A DNA stretch of 22,408 nt from Sva-07 sp041685755 (GTDB lineage: Bacteria; Actinomycetota; Acidimicrobiia; Acidimicrobiales; Ilumatobacteraceae). Below are positions 14,120-19,889 of this stretch, piece after piece. The notes below the pieces were generated by a model, which did not search any database, was not told the origin of the DNA, and was given only the letters and a program-made list of their open reading frames with translations. The stretch's first letter is position 1, and each line of letters begins with the position of its first letter. Made by a program: the position numbers and the translations under genes. The stretch covers positions 1 to 22,408 of the forward strand of contig JAWLFC010000045.1 in the NCBI GenBank assembly GCA_041685755.1, written 5' to 3'.

Positions 14120-14635
14120 ATGGCGAAGGGCAAGAAGACCAAGAAGGCGAAAGGGAGCGGCGACGGCACGCAGCTGATCGCGTCGTACAAGCGCGCCCAT
14201 CGCGACTACGACATCCTCGACACGTACGAAGCGGGCATGGTGCTGACCGGCAGCGAGGTCAAGAGCCTCCGCGAGGGCAACGCGCAGATCTCCGAGGGCT
14301 ACGCCCGCGTACAGCGCGGGGAGATGTGGCTGGAGGGCACCCACATCCCGCCGTACACGAATGCGATCGGCTTCGGCGCCCACGATCCCGACCGCGCCCG
14401 CAAGCTGCTGCTGAACCGCGCCGAGATCGACAAACTCGACCAGCGCGTCGCTCAGGGCAGCCTGACGATCGTGCCGCTTCGGCTGTACTGGAAGGGCGGC
14501 CGGGCGAAGATCGAACTCGGTCTCGCCAAGGGCCGGACCAAGGGCGACAAGCGCCAGCACATGGCCGAGCGCGACGCAGAGCGCGAGATCCAGACCGAGA
14601 TCAACCGCGCCAACAAGTACGGCGACGCCCGCTGA
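14120..14635 (+). CDS. smpB: SsrA-binding protein SmpB
   Basis: A 171-residue partner of tmRNA that carries it into stalled ribosomes. Family blocks: NRxA-like opening YKRAHRDYDILDTYEAGMVLTGSEVKSLREGNAQISEGYARV, then LEGTHIPPYT, KLLLNRAEIDKL, and the basic C-terminal tail GLAKGRTKGDKRQHMAERDAEREIQTEINR that reads the empty mRNA channel. It has a Lys/Gly-rich N-terminal extension of about 18 residues (MAKGKKTKKAKGSGDGTQ). The ATG follows GACGAGGA. A TAGCGT box (14088-14093) could be its -10. Its RNA partner ssrA lies downstream at 17996 on the same strand, separated by fbiC and a regulator. Confidence 0.96.
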   Translation: MAKGKKTKKAKGSGDGTQLIASYKRAHRDYDILDTYEAGMVLTGSEVKSLREGNAQISEGYARVQRGEMWLEGTHIPPYTNAIGFGAHDPDRARKLLLNRAEIDKLDQRVAQGSLTIVPLRLYWKGGRAKIELGLAKGRTKGDKRQHMAERDAEREIQTEINRANKYGDAR

Positions 14636-14637
14636 CA

Positions 14638-14656
14638 GCCCGCTGTCATCGCGGGC
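14638..14656. terminator. Hairpin between convergent smpB and small gene
   Basis: GCCCGC (14638-14643) pairs perfectly with GCGGGC (14651-14656) over a 7-nt loop, three bases after the smpB stop and six before the end of the convergent small gene. No U-tract; a bidirectional terminator is likely from position. Confidence 0.5.
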
Positions 14657-14662
14657 GTCGGC

Positions 14663-14878
14663 TCAGGTGGTGAGATCGCCCAGGAGCTCGTGACAGCGCC
14701 GGGCCCGCTCGAGGTCCTGCTGGCGACACTCCTCGATGAACTTGGTGATGCCGTCGTGTTCTTCGCGGTGGGCGTCGCCGAGGTACTTGTCGTACGAGTC
14801 GACGGCCTGCAGCGCGTGGTACTGGATGCTGACGAGGTCGTAGACGATGTTGTCGGTGACCTGGTGCGTGGTTGCCAT
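14663..14878 (-). CDS. Small helical protein of unknown function
   Basis: A 71-residue, Cys-containing, largely alpha-helical protein (MATTHQVTDNIVYDLVSIQY, YDKYLGDAHREEHDG, FIEECRQQDLERARRCHELLGDL). No family recognised; the spacing of His, Asp and Glu residues across two predicted helices could suit a small hemerythrin- or ferritin-like bundle, but this is speculation. A strong GAGGAG site lies before ATG 14878, which supports that it is real. The frame extends 8 codons upstream (14902) but without a ribosome site. It converges with smpB and lies downstream of fbiC on the same strand with a 159-base gap, which probably holds its own promoter. Confidence 0.7.
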   Translation of the reverse strand: MATTHQVTDNIVYDLVSIQYHALQAVDSYDKYLGDAHREEHDGITKFIEECRQQDLERARRCHELLGDLTT

Positions 14879-15037
14879 GTTCGACTCCTCGATGGGTGGC
14901 ATCCCGGGGCGGGACGCCGCTGGGTTCCTGGTGCCGGCACGGACCGGCCGCGAGCGCGTACCCGAGCCACGCGGTACCCATGCATCGCCGTCGTCGTCGA
15001 TCGCGTCGTGCCGGCCGTCATCAGGCCGTGCGCCTGG

Positions 15038-17407
15038 TCAGCCGACCGGGTCGGCGACGTCGTAGAGGGTGCTCCGCCGGGCCAGGGTTCGTCCGAGCGG
15101 TGCGACCAGCGAGCCGAAGGCGTCCTCGGTCATCTTCTGGCCGTGGATCGCCCCGGCCGCCCGGCTGATGTTCTCGTCCATCAGCGTGCCGCCGAGGTCG
15201 TTCACGCCCGCCTGCAGCAACTGCCGCACGCCGGGCACACCGATCTTCACCCACGACGCCTGCACGTTGTCGATCAGACCCCGATAGGCGAGGCGGCCGA
15301 CGGCGTGCAGCAGGATCGTCTCGCGGAACGTGAGACCGCGACGGGCCCTGCGCTGCAGGTAGATCGGTGACGCCATGTGCACGAACGGCAACGGGATGTA
15401 CTCGGTGAACCCGCCTGTGCGCCGCTGCACGTCGCGCGTGCGCTCGATGTGGCGCGCCCAGTGGATCGGCCGCTCGATCGAGCCGGCCATGATCGTCACG
15501 TTCGACCGCAGGCCGACCCGGTGCGCCGTCTCGTGCACCTCGAGCCATTCCTCGGTGGTCACCTTGTCCGGGCACAGGATCGACCGCGGCTCCTCGTCGA
15601 GGATCTCGGCTGCGGTGCCGGGCAGCGAACGCAGGCCCGCGTCCTGCAACCGACGCAGGTAGCTCTCGAGCGGCTCGCCGAGCCGCTTCGCTCCCTCGTG
15701 GACCTCGAGCGCCGTGAACGCGTGCACGTGCATCTCGGGCACGGCGTCCTTCACGGCGTGGCAGACGTCGACGTAGTAGTCGCCGTCGAAGCTCGGGTGG
15801 ATGCCACCCTGCAACGTGACCTCGGTGGCGCCGAGTTCCCATGCTTCACGCACGCGCTGCTGGATGTCCTCGATGGTGAGGAGGTAGGGCGTACCGCGGA
15901 GGTTGAGGGAGATCTTGCCCTTCGCGAACCCGCAGAACTTGCACTTGAACGTGCACACGTTCGTGTAGTTGATGTTCCGATTGTGGACCCACGTCACGAC
16001 GTCACCGACCGTGTCGGCGCGGAGGCGGTCGGCGGCCTCGGCGACGGCGGCGACCTCACGACCACGGGCCTCGAACAGCGTCACCATCTCGTCGATGCCG
16101 AGGTCGCTGCCCGACTCGAACCCGGCGAGCACCTCGGCGACTGCACCGCGGATCGGCGCCGCCGGGGCCGGCAACAGGGTCGGCGGGTTCGCGTTCCAGC
16201 CCGAGTACCACTGGGTGGAGCGGTCGCCGACGATCACGACGTCGGCGCCGTCGGCGGTCTCGGTGGTGCCCTGCACCTGCTCGGGGAACTGGCTGCCGGG
16301 GTCGTCGCGGCCGAGCGCCTCGGCATCGCTGCGGTCGAGCACGGCGAACCGCAGGGCCGAGTCGACCCAGCGTTCGGGGCCGGCCAGCGTGTCGTCGAGG
16401 AACTCCGGATAGGCGGTCAAGCGTGGTGCGAGCGTGAAACCGCGGGCCTCGGTCACCTCGCGGAGTCGGTCGAGGTCGGGCCACGGGCGCTCGGGGTTGA
16501 CGTGGTCGGCGGTCACCGGCGACACACCGCCCCAGTCGTCGATGCCGGCGTCGAGCAGCACCCCGAAGTCGTCGGAGAGGTTCGGTGGGGCCTGCAGGTG
16601 GATCGACGGCGGCAGCACGAGCCGGGCCGCAGCGATCGTCCAGAGGTATTCGTCGGGGGGGCAGGCGGGGGCGTTGCGCATCCCGGTGAGCAGCTTGGGC
16701 AGGAAGTTCTGGATGATCACCTCCTGCACGTGGCCGTGGCGCTCGTGGCTGGCGGCGATCGCCCGGAGCCCGTCGAGGCGGTCCTGGCGTTCGTCGCCGA
16801 TCCCCACGAGCAGGCCGGTCGTGAACGGGATCCGGAGTTCGCCTGCGGCTTCCAACGTGGCGAGGCGACGGGCGGGATCCTTGTCCGGCGCGCCGCGGTG
16901 GCACGCGAGATCGGGGCGGATCGACTCGATCATCATCCCCTGACTGACCGACACCGGCCGGAGTTGGCGCAGCTCGTCGGCCGACAGCGCTCCGGCGTTG
17001 GCGTGCGGGAGCAGACCGGTCTCGGCGACCACCATCTCGCACATCGCGGCGAGGTAGTCGACCGTGGTGGCGTACCCGTGCTCGGCCAGCCAGGTGCGGG
17101 CCACCTCGTAGCGGTTCTCGGGGCGCTCGCCGAGGGTGAACAGCGCCTCGTGACAGCCGGCCCGGGCCCCGGCACGCGCGACGCGGCGCACCTCGTCAGG
17201 GCTCAGGTAGGCCTCGGCGACCCGTCCTGGCGGTTGGGCGAAGGTGCAGTAGCCACACGTGTCGTTGCAGAGGAACGTCAGCGGGATGAACACCTTGGGC
17301 GAATAGGTGACCCGTGTTCCCGTGTGCGCATCGCGCACCTGGGCGGCGGCGGACATCAACTCCCCCAGTGGCGTGGAGAGGAGTTCGGCGTCGTCGGGAT
17401 GAGGCAT
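15038..17407 (-). CDS. fbiC: FO synthase FbiC (CofG-CofH fusion), F420 biosynthesis
   Basis: A 789-residue bifunctional radical SAM enzyme that makes 7,8-didemethyl-8-hydroxy-5-deazariboflavin (FO), the chromophore of coenzyme F420. The N-terminal half is CofG-like with the [4Fe-4S] motif C47-x3-C51-x2-C54 in FLCNDTCGYCTF. The C-terminal half is CofH-like with C485-x3-C489-x2-C492 in NVCTFKCKFCGF and the GGIHPSFDGDYYVD, HVHAFTALEV and GTAAEILDEE blocks. Fusion of the two is the actinobacterial arrangement; length is somewhat below the mycobacterial enzyme. The start at ATG 17407 gives MPHPDDAELL; the frame continues upstream into the divergent regulator but is non-family there. TACCGT (17414-17419, minus strand) lies 6 nt before the ATG, so it is probably leaderless. 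FO and F420 imply F420-dependent reductases elsewhere in the genome. Confidence 0.96.
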   Translation of the reverse strand: MPHPDDAELLSTPLGELMSAAAQVRDAHTGTRVTYSPKVFIPLTFLCNDTCGYCTFAQPPGRVAEAYLSPDEVRRVARAGARAGCHEALFTLGERPENRYEVARTWLAEHGYATTVDYLAAMCEMVVAETGLLPHANAGALSADELRQLRPVSVSQGMMIESIRPDLACHRGAPDKDPARRLATLEAAGELRIPFTTGLLVGIGDERQDRLDGLRAIAASHERHGHVQEVIIQNFLPKLLTGMRNAPACPPDEYLWTIAAARLVLPPSIHLQAPPNLSDDFGVLLDAGIDDWGGVSPVTADHVNPERPWPDLDRLREVTEARGFTLAPRLTAYPEFLDDTLAGPERWVDSALRFAVLDRSDAEALGRDDPGSQFPEQVQGTTETADGADVVIVGDRSTQWYSGWNANPPTLLPAPAAPIRGAVAEVLAGFESGSDLGIDEMVTLFEARGREVAAVAEAADRLRADTVGDVVTWVHNRNINYTNVCTFKCKFCGFAKGKISLNLRGTPYLLTIEDIQQRVREAWELGATEVTLQGGIHPSFDGDYYVDVCHAVKDAVPEMHVHAFTALEVHEGAKRLGEPLESYLRRLQDAGLRSLPGTAAEILDEEPRSILCPDKVTTEEWLEVHETAHRVGLRSNVTIMAGSIERPIHWARHIERTRDVQRRTGGFTEYIPLPFVHMASPIYLQRRARRGLTFRETILLHAVGRLAYRGLIDNVQASWVKIGVPGVRQLLQAGVNDLGGTLMDENISRAAGAIHGQKMTEDAFGSLVAPLGRTLARRSTLYDVADPVG

Positions 17408-17424
17408 CGCCGAACGGTAGCGCG

Positions 17425-17449
17425 AGTGAGTGTTGATCACGAACTCACT
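17425..17449. promoter_or_regulatory. Inverted repeat, candidate operator between fbiC and hxlR
   Basis: AGTGAGT (17425-17431) and ACTCACT (17443-17449) form perfect 7-bp inverted arms around 11 bases that include TGATCA. It lies 16 bases before the TATGGT box of the HxlR gene and just upstream of the TACCGT box of fbiC, so a dimer bound here could affect both promoters. HxlR proteins bind as dimers to such repeats and often control the adjacent gene; the link to this protein is inferred from position. Confidence 0.45.
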
Positions 17450-17477
17450 GTGCAAACCCACTGCTATGGTCACCCGG

Positions 17478-17909
17478 GTGCCGAGCGAGCCGACCGAGCA
17501 CGGACCCGGGATCGAGTCCGTCGCCGCCGTCGTGGGCGACCGGTGGTCGATGCTGATCGTGCGCAACGTGTTCCGCGGGATCCGACGTTTCGACGCACTC
17601 CAGGACGACCTCGGCGTGTCGCGCCCCGTGCTGGCGGACCGCCTCAAGCGGTTGGTCGCTGCGGGCATCTTGGAGCGGCAGCGCTACCAGGATCATCCGC
17701 CCCGGTACGACTACGTCCTCACGGTCGCGGGCACCGAGCTCTCCCCCGCTCTCGTGGCCCTGATCCGCTGGGGGGACCGGTGGTTCGGCGACGGCGAACG
17801 CACCGCCGTGCTCGTCCACGCCGACTGCGGCGACGAGTTCGAACAGGGCTTCTGGTGCCGGACATGCGCCACGACCTTCGGGCCGAGCGACATCCGGTCA
17901 CGTTCCTGA
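17478..17909 (+). CDS. HxlR-type winged-helix transcriptional regulator
   Basis: A 143-residue DNA-binding protein of the HxlR family. It has the family opening SVAAVVGDRWSMLIVRNVFRGIRRFDALQDDLGVSRPVLADRLKRLVAAGILERQRY (residues about 14-70), the wing YDYVLTVAGTELSPAL, and IRWGDRWFGD. Unlike many members it lacks the N-terminal redox cysteine but has a C-terminal C117-x9-C127-x2-C130 cluster (DCGDEFEQGFWCRTC), which may bind metal or sense redox state. I chose GTG 17478 because TATGGT (17465-17470) lies 7 nt before it; ATG 17466 in the same frame overlaps that box and gives only four extra residues. It is divergent to fbiC and upstream of ssrA. Confidence 0.85.
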   Translation: MPSEPTEHGPGIESVAAVVGDRWSMLIVRNVFRGIRRFDALQDDLGVSRPVLADRLKRLVAAGILERQRYQDHPPRYDYVLTVAGTELSPALVALIRWGDRWFGDGERTAVLVHADCGDEFEQGFWCRTCATTFGPSDIRSRS

Positions 17910-18068
17910 TCACCGACACATCTCGGATCGGCATCAGCTGCCGGTAGCCTGGAGGCATCAGTTCACGGGTTCCGTGGGCTGCACATATCGATCACGGGGC
18001 TGACTGGTTTCGACGTCGGTAACGCTGTTCGAGTTTGCGACCCGAGTTGCTCAGACTCGCTAAACGGG

Positions 18069-18119
18069 GCAACAAACACAATTGCCGTTGATAACGACAA
18101 TTTCGCAATGGCCGCCTGA
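18069..18119 (+). other. tmRNA-encoded degradation-tag reading frame
   Basis: From GCA 18069 to TGA 18117-18119 the frame encodes ATNTIAVDNDNFAMAA, which would be added to stalled proteins to mark them for proteolysis by ClpXP-type proteases. The C-terminus is the recognisable ..AxAA. The resume codon is inferred by tag length in other Actinobacteria, not demonstrated; a shorter AVDNDNFAMAA tag from 18084 cannot be excluded. Confidence 0.7.
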
Positions 18120-18202
18120 TTCCAGGTACCTGAGCGAAGCATCGTGAGCAGCAATGCCGCACGGGGCCACTCCATCACAGCCCGGCAACAGAAGTGAGGG
18201 AT

Positions 18203-18260
18203 GACGGCAGGAAAGACTGCTGACGGCGGGAAAGACCGCTGACTTGTCGGAAAGACGGCG
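18203..18260 (+). repeat. Tandem 19-nt hairpin repeats inside tmRNA
   Basis: Units 18203-18221 and 18222-18240 (GACGGCAGGAAAGACTGCT, then the same with GG/CC for AG/CT) each form a GCxG/CxGC stem with GAAAGA loop; the single stem change is compensated in the other arm (A18209-T18218 versus G18228-C18237). A degenerate third unit follows at 18241-18260. They lie in the 3' half of the tmRNA where pseudoknots are expected. Confidence 0.7.
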
Positions 18261-18396
18261 CGTGGTCCGCCCCGAGCGGACAGCCGACCCGTCGGTGACA
18301 CAGCGTCAGTGTCGATATCGGGAATGGTCGTAGCAGGTTCGTTCACCGGCTGATGGACGGGGGTTCGATTCCCCCCAGCTCCACGAGAGCATGCGC

Positions 18397-18437
18397 GCAA
18401 GGCAACTTGTGATGAACGCTGGTGCAAGCTAACTTGT
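18397..18437 (+). promoter_or_regulatory. Promoter with two palindromic operators for the first TA-like pair
   Basis: TTGTGA (18407-18412) and TAACTT (18430-18435) are separated by 17 bases, giving -35 and -10 boxes with the GTG at 18441 near the transcript start. Two copies of GCAAG-NN-AACTTGT (18397-18410 and 18424-18437), each a CAAG-N4-CTTG inverted repeat, overlap those boxes with 27 bases between centres. This fits autorepression by the encoded DNA-binding protein or complex. Confidence 0.65.
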
Positions 18438-18440
18438 AGA

Positions 18441-18668
18441 GTGGATGCGCCGCTGACCGCTCCGAGCGCCCGCAAGCACGACATCCCGGACAGCGACATG
18501 ATCCACGCCTTCAACCATCCGATCTTCGTCGAGGAACTCGATGACGGCTTCACGATGTTCGTCGGCGCCGACCCGGCCACGAACCTGCTCGAGATCGGCG
18601 TCGCCGACACCAGCGACGGGCCGATCATCGTGCACGCCATGTCCGCCCGACCGAAGTACCTGAGGTGA
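18441..18668 (+). CDS. Small protein, putative toxin of a toxin-first TA-like pair
   Basis: A 75-residue protein with KHDIPDSDMIHAFNHPIFVEEL, then beta-rich VGADPATNLLEIGVADTSDGPIIVHAMSARPKYLR. The layout (a KH-I-x-x-x-D-x-x-HA opening, a central E-I-G-V strand and a C-terminal HAM-x-ARPKYL) recalls BrnT-like toxins of the RelE fold in outline, especially the KHG-like start and C-terminal AR motif. I cannot assign it to that family firmly. GTG start at the predicted transcript start, with no Shine-Dalgarno. The next gene encodes a helix-turn-helix protein whose start is at or just past its stop, the usual toxin-antitoxin arrangement with toxin first. It begins 57 bases past the 3' end of ssrA. 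Confidence 0.7.
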   Translation: MDAPLTAPSARKHDIPDSDMIHAFNHPIFVEELDDGFTMFVGADPATNLLEIGVADTSDGPIIVHAMSARPKYLR

Positions 18669-18673
18669 CCACC

Positions 18674-18946
18674 ATGCCCCGAACCGCCCAAGAAATCCTC
18701 GATCACGCCGACGAACTCGCCGCCCGATTCGAAGCGCACGAGCCAAGCGACGAAGCTCACGATGCCACCGAACTTCGACTCGTCCGAGAGGCGTTCCTTT
18801 CACGCGCCGACGCAGAACGCGCACTCGGCGATGCCGTCGTTCGTGCTCGTCACAACGGGCACTCCTGGGCATCGATCGGCGCCATGGTCGGCACCTCGGG
18901 TGAGGCGGCACGCCAACGCTATGGGCAATCCGTCAACGCCTCGTAG
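18674..18946 (+). CDS. Helix-turn-helix protein, putative antitoxin/repressor
   Basis: A 90-residue acidic helical protein (ILDHADELAARFEAHEPSDEAHDATELRLVREAFLSRADAERALGDAVVRARHNG) with a C-terminal helix-turn-helix SWASIGAMVGTSGEAARQRYG. Such a motif fits the operators upstream. Two starts are possible: GTG 18665, overlapping the preceding stop as GTGA, or ATG 18674. I prefer ATG 18674, because GAGGTG (18662-18667) lies 6 bases before it. It pairs with the 75-residue gene upstream. Role as antitoxin is inferred from gene order, not shown. Confidence 0.72.
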   Translation: MPRTAQEILDHADELAARFEAHEPSDEAHDATELRLVREAFLSRADAERALGDAVVRARHNGHSWASIGAMVGTSGEAARQRYGQSVNAS

Positions 18947-19044
18947 CCACGCCAACCGATCGGGAACATGCGTTACCGCAGTGGGGCCGCAGTAGCACGC
19001 GACTGCCTCGTCGGTGATGGTGAATACGTGCGGTGACATGTTTC

Positions 19045-19069
19045 ACTGCGCAGTATGACGAAGTATGAT
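19045..19069 (+). promoter_or_regulatory. Promoter and palindrome of the vapBC-like pair
   Basis: TATGAT (19064-19069) is a near-consensus -10 lying 6 nt before ATG 19076, so a leaderless start is likely. Upstream is a perfect 10-bp palindrome ACTGCGCAGT (19045-19054), and AGTATGA is repeated at 19053-19059 and 19063-19069 (10-base spacing, one helical turn). These are suitable sites for the ribbon-helix-helix antitoxin. Confidence 0.55.
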
Positions 19070-19075
19070 GGCGCA

Positions 19076-19300
19076 ATGACGGTGGAACGACTCACCGTGT
19101 CGCTGGAATCAGAACTTGCGATCGCCGTCCGCGAGGCTGCAGACGCTGACGAGCAGAACGTCTCTGCTTGGCTCGCCGACGCTGCGCGCCGCCAACTCGC
19201 CAATCGCGGACTTCGTGACGTCGTCGCTGCCTGGGAACACGAGCACGGCGCCTTCAGCGGTGACGAGCTCGCGGCCGCACGCGCACTCGTGGACGGATGA
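19076..19300 (+). CDS. Ribbon-helix-helix antitoxin, VapB-like
   Basis: A 74-residue protein. RLTVSLESELAIAVREAADADEQNVSAWLADAARRQLANRG forms the ribbon-helix-helix DNA-binding fold (strand RLTVSLE, helix ELAIAVREAA, helix NVSAWLADAARRQL). The C-terminal WEHEHGAFSGDELAAARALVDG is acidic and would wrap the toxin. ATG 19076 was preferred over ATG 19055 because the TATGAT box lies between them. Its stop overlaps the following toxin start (ATGA). It is expected to neutralise the PIN toxin and repress its own promoter. Confidence 0.83.
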   Translation: MTVERLTVSLESELAIAVREAADADEQNVSAWLADAARRQLANRGLRDVVAAWEHEHGAFSGDELAAARALVDG

Positions 19301-19692
19301 CCACACTCGTCCTCGACGCCGGTGCGCTGATCGCGCTGGATCGCAACGACCGCTCGGTCTGGGCAATGCTACGTAATGCAGCCGACGACTCCGCTGAGGT
19401 GTCGGTACCAGCGGGTGTGATCGCGCAAGCGTGGCGCGACGGGAGCCGCCAAGCGCTCCTCGCGCGGGCACTCGCACACTGCGACGAGGTCCCGCTCGAC
19501 GGACCGCTCGCACGGGCCACGGGGCGGCTGTGCGGACAGGCCGGCACCGCTGACCTCATCGACGCGTCCGTGGCGGTGATCGCAGCCGCCCGGGCCAGAG
19601 GCAGCGCAGTCGCCCTCGTCACGTCCGACCCGAACGACCTCAGACACCTGCTTCAAACGCTCGGCGCATCGGTTCGACTCGTCACCGTCTGA
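19297..19692 (+). CDS. PIN-domain toxin, VapC-like ribonuclease
   Basis: A 131-residue PIN-domain protein, likely a ribonuclease toxin held by the adjacent antitoxin. Acidic active-site residues visible are D7 in LVLDAGALIALDR, D86 and D89 in ADLIDASVAV, and D111 in VTSDPNDL. At the position of the usual second acidic residue the sequence is VIAQAWRDG, with Q44 where a Glu is common; a related subgroup with QxWR appears to be real, so activity is not excluded. ATGA overlap with the antitoxin gives translational coupling. Substrate unknown; VapC enzymes usually cut tRNA or rRNA. Confidence 0.83.
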   Translation: MTTLVLDAGALIALDRNDRSVWAMLRNAADDSAEVSVPAGVIAQAWRDGSRQALLARALAHCDEVPLDGPLARATGRLCGQAGTADLIDASVAVIAAARARGSAVALVTSDPNDLRHLLQTLGASVRLVTV

Positions 19693-19781
19693 CCCCGAGC
19701 GAGGAATCGCACCGTGATTGTCTCGCGTCACGGTTGGGCCGTACTCAGTCACCTCCGCCGGCTAAACGGGAGTGATGACGC

Positions 19782-19810
19782 GGTGGGTTGTCGGGCGGAG
19801 CGAGCCCACC
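19782..19810. terminator. Weak stem-loop in the VapC-GltS-like intergenic gap
   Basis: GGTGGGT (19782-19788) can pair with GCCCACC (19804-19810) across a 15-base loop, between convergent genes. The 19693-19889 gap holds no convincing gene; a 75-codon frame (19714-19938) has no ribosome site and runs into the next gene. Terminator role is a guess. Confidence 0.3.
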
Positions 19811-19889
19811 CTCGATGTGCGATCCAAATCGACGTATCCGGCGAATCGGTTCGAGCGGGTGGAGCCGGTCGCCTCGGGTGTCGTGAGAA

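Larger units (their letters stand above)
17996..18383 (+). ncRNA. ssrA: tmRNA (transfer-messenger RNA)
   Basis: One-piece tmRNA of about 388 nt that rescues stalled ribosomes with SmpB. The 5' end GGGGCTGACTGGTTTCGACG pairs with the 3' end CAGCTCC (acceptor stem, one G-U), preceded by the T arm with TTCGATT loop; the discriminator is A18383 and CCA is not encoded. The tag frame ends at TGA 18117-18119 and reads back as ATNTIAVDNDNFAMAA from GCA 18069; a 16-residue length matches other actinobacterial tags, but the resume codon could be a later one such as GCC 18084. The ending is FAMAA rather than the common ALAA. Downstream are GAAAGA-loop hairpins (18203-18260). The exact ends follow from the acceptor stem. 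Confidence 0.96.

Noticed and set aside
15377..17947. 856-codon open frame on the plus strand
   Set aside because: It is antisense to fbiC, whose two radical SAM motifs are unambiguous; the plus frame is Arg/His/Gly-rich without domains.
17922..17995. Promoter of ssrA (TTCACG and TATCGA)
   Set aside because: The spacing would start transcription inside the mature tmRNA, so I do not call it.
18057..19780. A short GCTAAACGGG match between tmRNA and the 19757 region
   Set aside because: Only about 10-11 bases and not at the tmRNA 3' end; no real att repeat was found.
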